This document shows, piece after piece, positions 5,987 through 8,864 of a DNA stretch of 8,864 nt (within the stretch, counting starts at the first letter, position 1; every line of letters begins with the position of its first letter). The notes under the pieces are model-generated. The model was given only the letters and a program-made list of their open reading frames with translations. It searched no databases and was not told where the DNA came from. This DNA comes from Candidatus Hydrogenedentota bacterium (GTDB lineage: Bacteria; Hydrogenedentota; Hydrogenedentia; Hydrogenedentiales; CAITNO01). The translations under genes and the position numbers were made by a program. The stretch spans positions 1-8,864 of the forward strand of contig CAIXUF010000248.1 of the NCBI GenBank assembly GCA_903922535.1, in the 5' to 3' direction.

Positions 5987-7434
5987 GATGCGGCAACGGC
6001 CGTTTGAAGTGGCGCGCCGTTCTGGGCGCGCAGGGGGGACACGCCCATCTTGTTGATGATTTCATCCCGCAGGGTGCGCATGTACGCTTCGGCGTTCGGG
6101 CCAAACCAGCTCATGAACCCGTTCTCATAACCCAATTGGCCCTTCTTGTCCACCTCGTAATAGTACTTGTCCGGTGAGAGATAGCCGCAGTAGGCGCCGG
6201 AGAAGCCGTGGACCCACAGGTCCCAGCCCTTGGGCGCCATTTCCTCGCGCCACTGCCGGGCCATTTCACCGCTGGTGTCGTAGGGAAGGCCGACGAACAG
6301 GATGTCGCCGACGCGGATGCCCTGGACCCAGCCCTCGGGAAGGATGCCCGCCAGTTTGGCGAACATGGGGGACACGCGGAAGCCGGGGCCCATCGGGCGC
6401 ATCTGTGCGGAGGGCATGCCGACGGGCACGCCCACCGACGCGATGTCGAGGTTGGTCTTGAACTGCGGGGGCGCGGCGGCCAGCGCGTCAAGCATCTTCC
6501 TCGCCAGTCCTTTGCCCATCAGATCAATCCTTTCGTCGGGTGTGGGCGCGTCGGGCGCCCTGGGACCCATGGAACCCACGGCGCCGCCGAGATAGATCGC
6601 CGTGCCTTTTGTTTCCGCTTCCACATAACGCTGGAGGGCGCCGGGAAATTCGGCGCTGAACCGCATGCTGTCCTCGCCAAAAAGGGTCGGGTGCGCCGAA
6701 TAGCGAATCACGAAGCATTTTTCGCCGGTCAGTTTCTCGACCACGAGATACTTGAGCATCGAGTCGGTTGTGGCCTCGCGGGTACGGTTGCGGATGAACT
6801 CGGGCGCGTCCACCTGGGCGTCGGCCAGTTTGGCCGGGGCCATGCTCTTGAATGCCGCGATGACCGCGTTGGCCATGGCCGTGCTGACCATCTCGGGTAT
6901 GGCGGGGTCCAGCTTGCCCGACGAGAAAGTTCCGGCCAGGCCGGGCGCAAAGGCACCGGTGCCAGAATGGGTGTGGCTGGCGCAGAACAGGATGTTGTTT
7001 GCCGTGAGCCCCACCTCCCGGGCAATCTTCCGGCGCGCCAGGTCGGCGATGTTCGGCGGGACGATAAGCATGTCGTCGCCGATGAGCGCCACCGTGTCCT
7101 TGCCGTCGCTCAGGCAGATGGCCTTGGAATACAGCGGGTCATGCACACCCGTCGAGGGCCTGCCCTTGCGCGCGCCGAGGCCGCCCAGCGGCGTGCCGAT
7201 CCGGGGCGTCATTTCCGCCACGCCCCAGCCCGCTTTCAGCGCGCCGGGCGTCGGGGTGAAATCGGACAGGAGAATGTTCTTGTCAATGTCCGCCAGCGCC
7301 TTCTTGCAGTAGGCGGACGTGGCGAACTGGGAGTCCTTGTACACCGGCCAGGGGCCGATGACCGCCACAAACAGTCCCGCCGCCGCCAGAACGAAAATCA
7401 CGACGCCGAGAATAATCTTCTTGAAAAGGCTCAT
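5983..7434 (-). CDS. Membrane-anchored neutral/alkaline ceramidase-like protein
   Basis: The 483-residue product has one N-terminal membrane anchor (about 5-27, after K5 K6) and an outward-facing domain like the N-terminal part of neutral, non-lysosomal ceramidases. These are zinc amidases that split the amide of N-acyl sphingosine. Supporting motifs are AGWGVAEMTPRIGTPLGG (68-85), CASHTHSGTG (151-160, the zinc-binding His region), FIRNRTRE (213-220) and YSAHPTLFG (245-253) followed by AEFPG. The usual catalytic GDVSPN hexapeptide is not seen; GGAVGSMGPR (283-292) lies in the corresponding place. The C-terminal immunoglobulin-like domain of full-length ceramidases is absent. The substrate is therefore unknown, and many bacterial homologues are not proven ceramidases. 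ATG 7434 has GGAGG at 7450-7446, 11 bases upstream. It lies 36 bp after the dehydrogenase and overlaps the next gene by 4 bases. Confidence 0.87.
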   Translation of the reverse strand: MSLFKKIILGVVIFVLAAAGLFVAVIGPWPVYKDSQFATSAYCKKALADIDKNILLSDFTPTPGALKAGWGVAEMTPRIGTPLGGLGARKGRPSTGVHDPLYSKAICLSDGKDTVALIGDDMLIVPPNIADLARRKIAREVGLTANNILFCASHTHSGTGAFAPGLAGTFSSGKLDPAIPEMVSTAMANAVIAAFKSMAPAKLADAQVDAPEFIRNRTREATTDSMLKYLVVEKLTGEKCFVIRYSAHPTLFGEDSMRFSAEFPGALQRYVEAETKGTAIYLGGAVGSMGPRAPDAPTPDERIDLMGKGLARKMLDALAAAPPQFKTNLDIASVGVPVGMPSAQMRPMGPGFRVSPMFAKLAGILPEGWVQGIRVGDILFVGLPYDTSGEMARQWREEMAPKGWDLWVHGFSGAYCGYLSPDKYYYEVDKKGQLGYENGFMSWFGPNAEAYMRTLRDEIINKMGVSPLRAQNGAPLQTAVAAS

Positions 7435-7470
7435 AACCGGTACTGCCTCCGAGACGTTTTCCGCCGCCGA

Positions 7471-8529
7471 TTAGAAATCGACGGAGGCCTTGAGAACGCC
7501 GTCTGCGTTGTCTGTCACCAGCCGGAATGCGTCCTGTGCGCGCTCCAGCGGAAACGAATGCGTTATCAGCGCCGCCACGTCGAGACGTCCCGACGCGACG
7601 AGCGCAAGGGTTGCGGGATAATTGTTCAAAAACCGCCGGCACCAGTGCAGCGTCAGTTCACGGCGCCGCGCCAGGCTCACCGGCAGCGGGTCGCTTTCCC
7701 GGCCACTGATGCCGGTCAGCACGCACCGGCCCGCCGGCCGCGCCGCGTGGCACACCAGCGCCAGTCCGTCCGGACCGTTCGTGCAGTCTATCGCCACGTC
7801 CACGCCGCGCCCGCCGGTCTTTTCGCGAAGCCATGCGGCCGTGGCCGCGCCGCCTTCGGCGGGCCCGCCGACCCGGCCGGCAAATGCGGCGTCCACGCCA
7901 TGCCTGGAGGCCGCTTCAACGCGGTAGTCCAGCAAATCGACACCGAGCACGCGGCCCGCGCCGCACAGCTTCGCCATCTGCGCCGTCAGCAGGCCCACCG
8001 GCCCGAGGCCGACAATGGCCACATCATCACCCGGCCGCAGCCGGGCCAGTTCAATTGTGTGCACGGCCACGGCGGCCGGCTCAATCATCGCCGCCACGGC
8101 GGGGGGCATGCCGTCGGGCACGGGAAAACAAAAGCGGGCGTCCACGGCCATGTATTCGCGCAACGCGCCGTCGCAGCCGGGACCGCCCGGGAAGAACATC
8201 TTTTCGCACACATTATAGTGCCCCGTGCGGCACCATTCACAGTGCATGCACGGAATGCCCGGTTCGACCGCCACGCGGAGGTCCAGCAGGGCCGGATCCG
8301 CCTCCGGGCCCACGGCCTCGACGATGCCCGCATATTCGTGGCCGAGTATGGTCGGCTGTTTCAGGGCGTTCTCGCCGATGCGGCCGTCCCGGAAATAATG
8401 GACGTCGGACCCGCACACGCCGACGGACTCCACCCGAACGAGCGCCTCCCAGGGTCGGGGCACGGGTTTGTCCATCTCCACCAGCCGCATGTCCAGCGGC
8501 GCGAACCATTTAACGGCCTTGATTTTCAT
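7471..8529 (-). CDS. Zinc-dependent medium-chain dehydrogenase, sorbitol/polyol dehydrogenase-like
   Basis: This 352-residue protein is a typical medium-chain NAD(P)-dependent dehydrogenase that would oxidise a secondary hydroxyl of a polyol, sugar or sugar phosphate in the cytoplasm. The catalytic zinc ligands C39 (GVCGSDVHYF), H64-E65 (GHE) and E150 (EP) are present. The structural-zinc lobe has C94, C97, C100 and C108. The Rossmann motif GLGPVG (174-179) is followed by D198 at the end of the second strand, which favours NAD over NADP. SDVHYFRDGRIG is typical of the sorbitol/xylitol dehydrogenase group; the exact substrate cannot be read. ATG 8529 gives the normal N-terminus, with no strong ribosome site. 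The gene is first in the minus-strand cluster, and its upstream region runs into a 45-bp tandem array within about 30 bp. No substrate transporter or kinase lies nearby. Confidence 0.92.
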   Translation of the reverse strand: MKIKAVKWFAPLDMRLVEMDKPVPRPWEALVRVESVGVCGSDVHYFRDGRIGENALKQPTILGHEYAGIVEAVGPEADPALLDLRVAVEPGIPCMHCEWCRTGHYNVCEKMFFPGGPGCDGALREYMAVDARFCFPVPDGMPPAVAAMIEPAAVAVHTIELARLRPGDDVAIVGLGPVGLLTAQMAKLCGAGRVLGVDLLDYRVEAASRHGVDAAFAGRVGGPAEGGAATAAWLREKTGGRGVDVAIDCTNGPDGLALVCHAARPAGRCVLTGISGRESDPLPVSLARRRELTLHWCRRFLNNYPATLALVASGRLDVAALITHSFPLERAQDAFRLVTDNADGVLKASVDF

Positions 8530-8560
8530 ATTGTTTCAACGCCATCCGTCGTTTGGGGGG

Positions 8561-8864
8561 CAACCAAGAGTCGGGCATGCGTCCGCTTTTCCGCAGGAGC
8601 AGAAGGTCAGTGGAACCGGATGCCTGCCAGCTTCCCCGGGAGAGCAGAATGTGGGTGGAGCCGGATGCATGCCAACTTCCCCGGAGGGGACTGATGTGGG
8701 TGGAGCCGGATGCATGCCAACTTCCCCGGAGGGGACTGATGTGCGTGGAACCGGATGCACGCCAACTTCCCCGGAGGGGACTGATGTGCGTGGAACCGGA
8801 TGCATGCCAACTTCCCCGGAGGGGACTGATGTGCGTGGAACCGGATGCACGCCAACTTCCCCGG
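8561..8864. repeat. 45-bp tandem repeat array, continuing past the window edge
   Basis: Units of exactly 45 bp begin at 8606, 8651, 8696, 8741, 8786 and 8831; the last is cut by the window end. A decayed copy lies at 8561-8605. The unit core is ccggatgcatgccaacttcc followed by ccggaggggactgat. Each well-preserved unit contains TCCCC-gga-GGGGA, a 5-bp stem. Units next to the dehydrogenase gene are diverged; those further right are nearly identical and differ mainly at gcatgcc/gcacgcc and at gtgggtggagcc/gtgcgtggaacc. The unit encodes 15 residues on either strand without stops. I treat it as a minisatellite rather than a gene, since frames stay open simply because 45 is a multiple of three. Confidence 0.93.

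Noticed and set aside
7851..7871. GC-rich inverted stretch in the dehydrogenase gene (CCGCC-ttc-GGCGG)
   Set aside because: It is a short palindrome in GC-rich coding sequence, with no sign of being an inserted repeat.
6208..8694. 828-codon open frame on the plus strand across the dehydrogenase and ceramidase-like genes
   Set aside because: It lies antisense to two well-supported genes, shows a His/Gly/Arg-rich composition typical of shadow frames in GC-rich DNA, and has no recognisable motif.
8536..8850. Minus-strand open frame made of 15-residue repeats, ending just before the dehydrogenase start
   Set aside because: More than one frame is open through the array because the unit is 45 bp without stops, and the decayed units show no codon-level constraint. 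It could still be the tail of a gene beyond the right edge, which cannot be judged here.
8561..8864. CRISPR array at the right end
   Set aside because: The repeats are directly contiguous with no unique spacers, so this is a tandem minisatellite.

Overview
This is a GC-rich bacterial window holding six confident protein-coding genes plus several repeat structures. No RNA gene, CRISPR array, transposase or phage gene is visible. The likely source is an environmental bacterium of the Planctomycetota / Verrucomicrobiota / Hydrogenedentota kind. That rests on three things: high GC, a 'neutral/alkaline ceramidase-like' gene beside a sorbitol-dehydrogenase-like gene, and many repeats between genes. 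It is a judgement from general familiarity, not from a marker gene.

Layout, left to right. (1) Plus-strand genes: a secreted, probably helical-toroid protein of unknown function (15-1541); a 372-bp gap with terminator-like hairpins and a 21-bp tandem repeat; a MtaB-type tRNA methylthiotransferase (1914-3245); a 164-bp gap mostly filled by a perfect 33-bp inverted repeat; and a LarE-type sulfur transferase (3410-4219). (2) A 12-bp convergent junction. (3) A minus-strand cluster read from right to left: a zinc-dependent medium-chain dehydrogenase (8529-7471), a membrane-anchored ceramidase-like protein (7434-5983) and a large multi-spanning membrane protein (5986-4232). (4) A 45-bp tandem repeat from about 8561 to the right edge, directly upstream of the dehydrogenase.

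The minus-strand genes look like an operon. The first gap is 36 bp, and the second junction is a 4-base GTGA overlap. They combine a polyol/sugar-type oxidoreductase, an extracytoplasmic amidohydrolase-like domain, and a membrane protein that appears to join a MacB-type periplasmic domain to a SpoIIM-like membrane domain. I cannot name a common pathway. The plus-strand genes are functionally unrelated housekeeping or cofactor genes: tRNA thiomethylation, and sulfur insertion for the nickel-pincer cofactor.

Each of the three intergenic spaces longer than 100 bp carries a different repeat type, and a further palindromic element sits in frame inside mtaB. The most unusual items are the MacB-like/SpoIIM-like fusion, the ceramidase-like protein without a recognisable catalytic hexapeptide, and the repeats.
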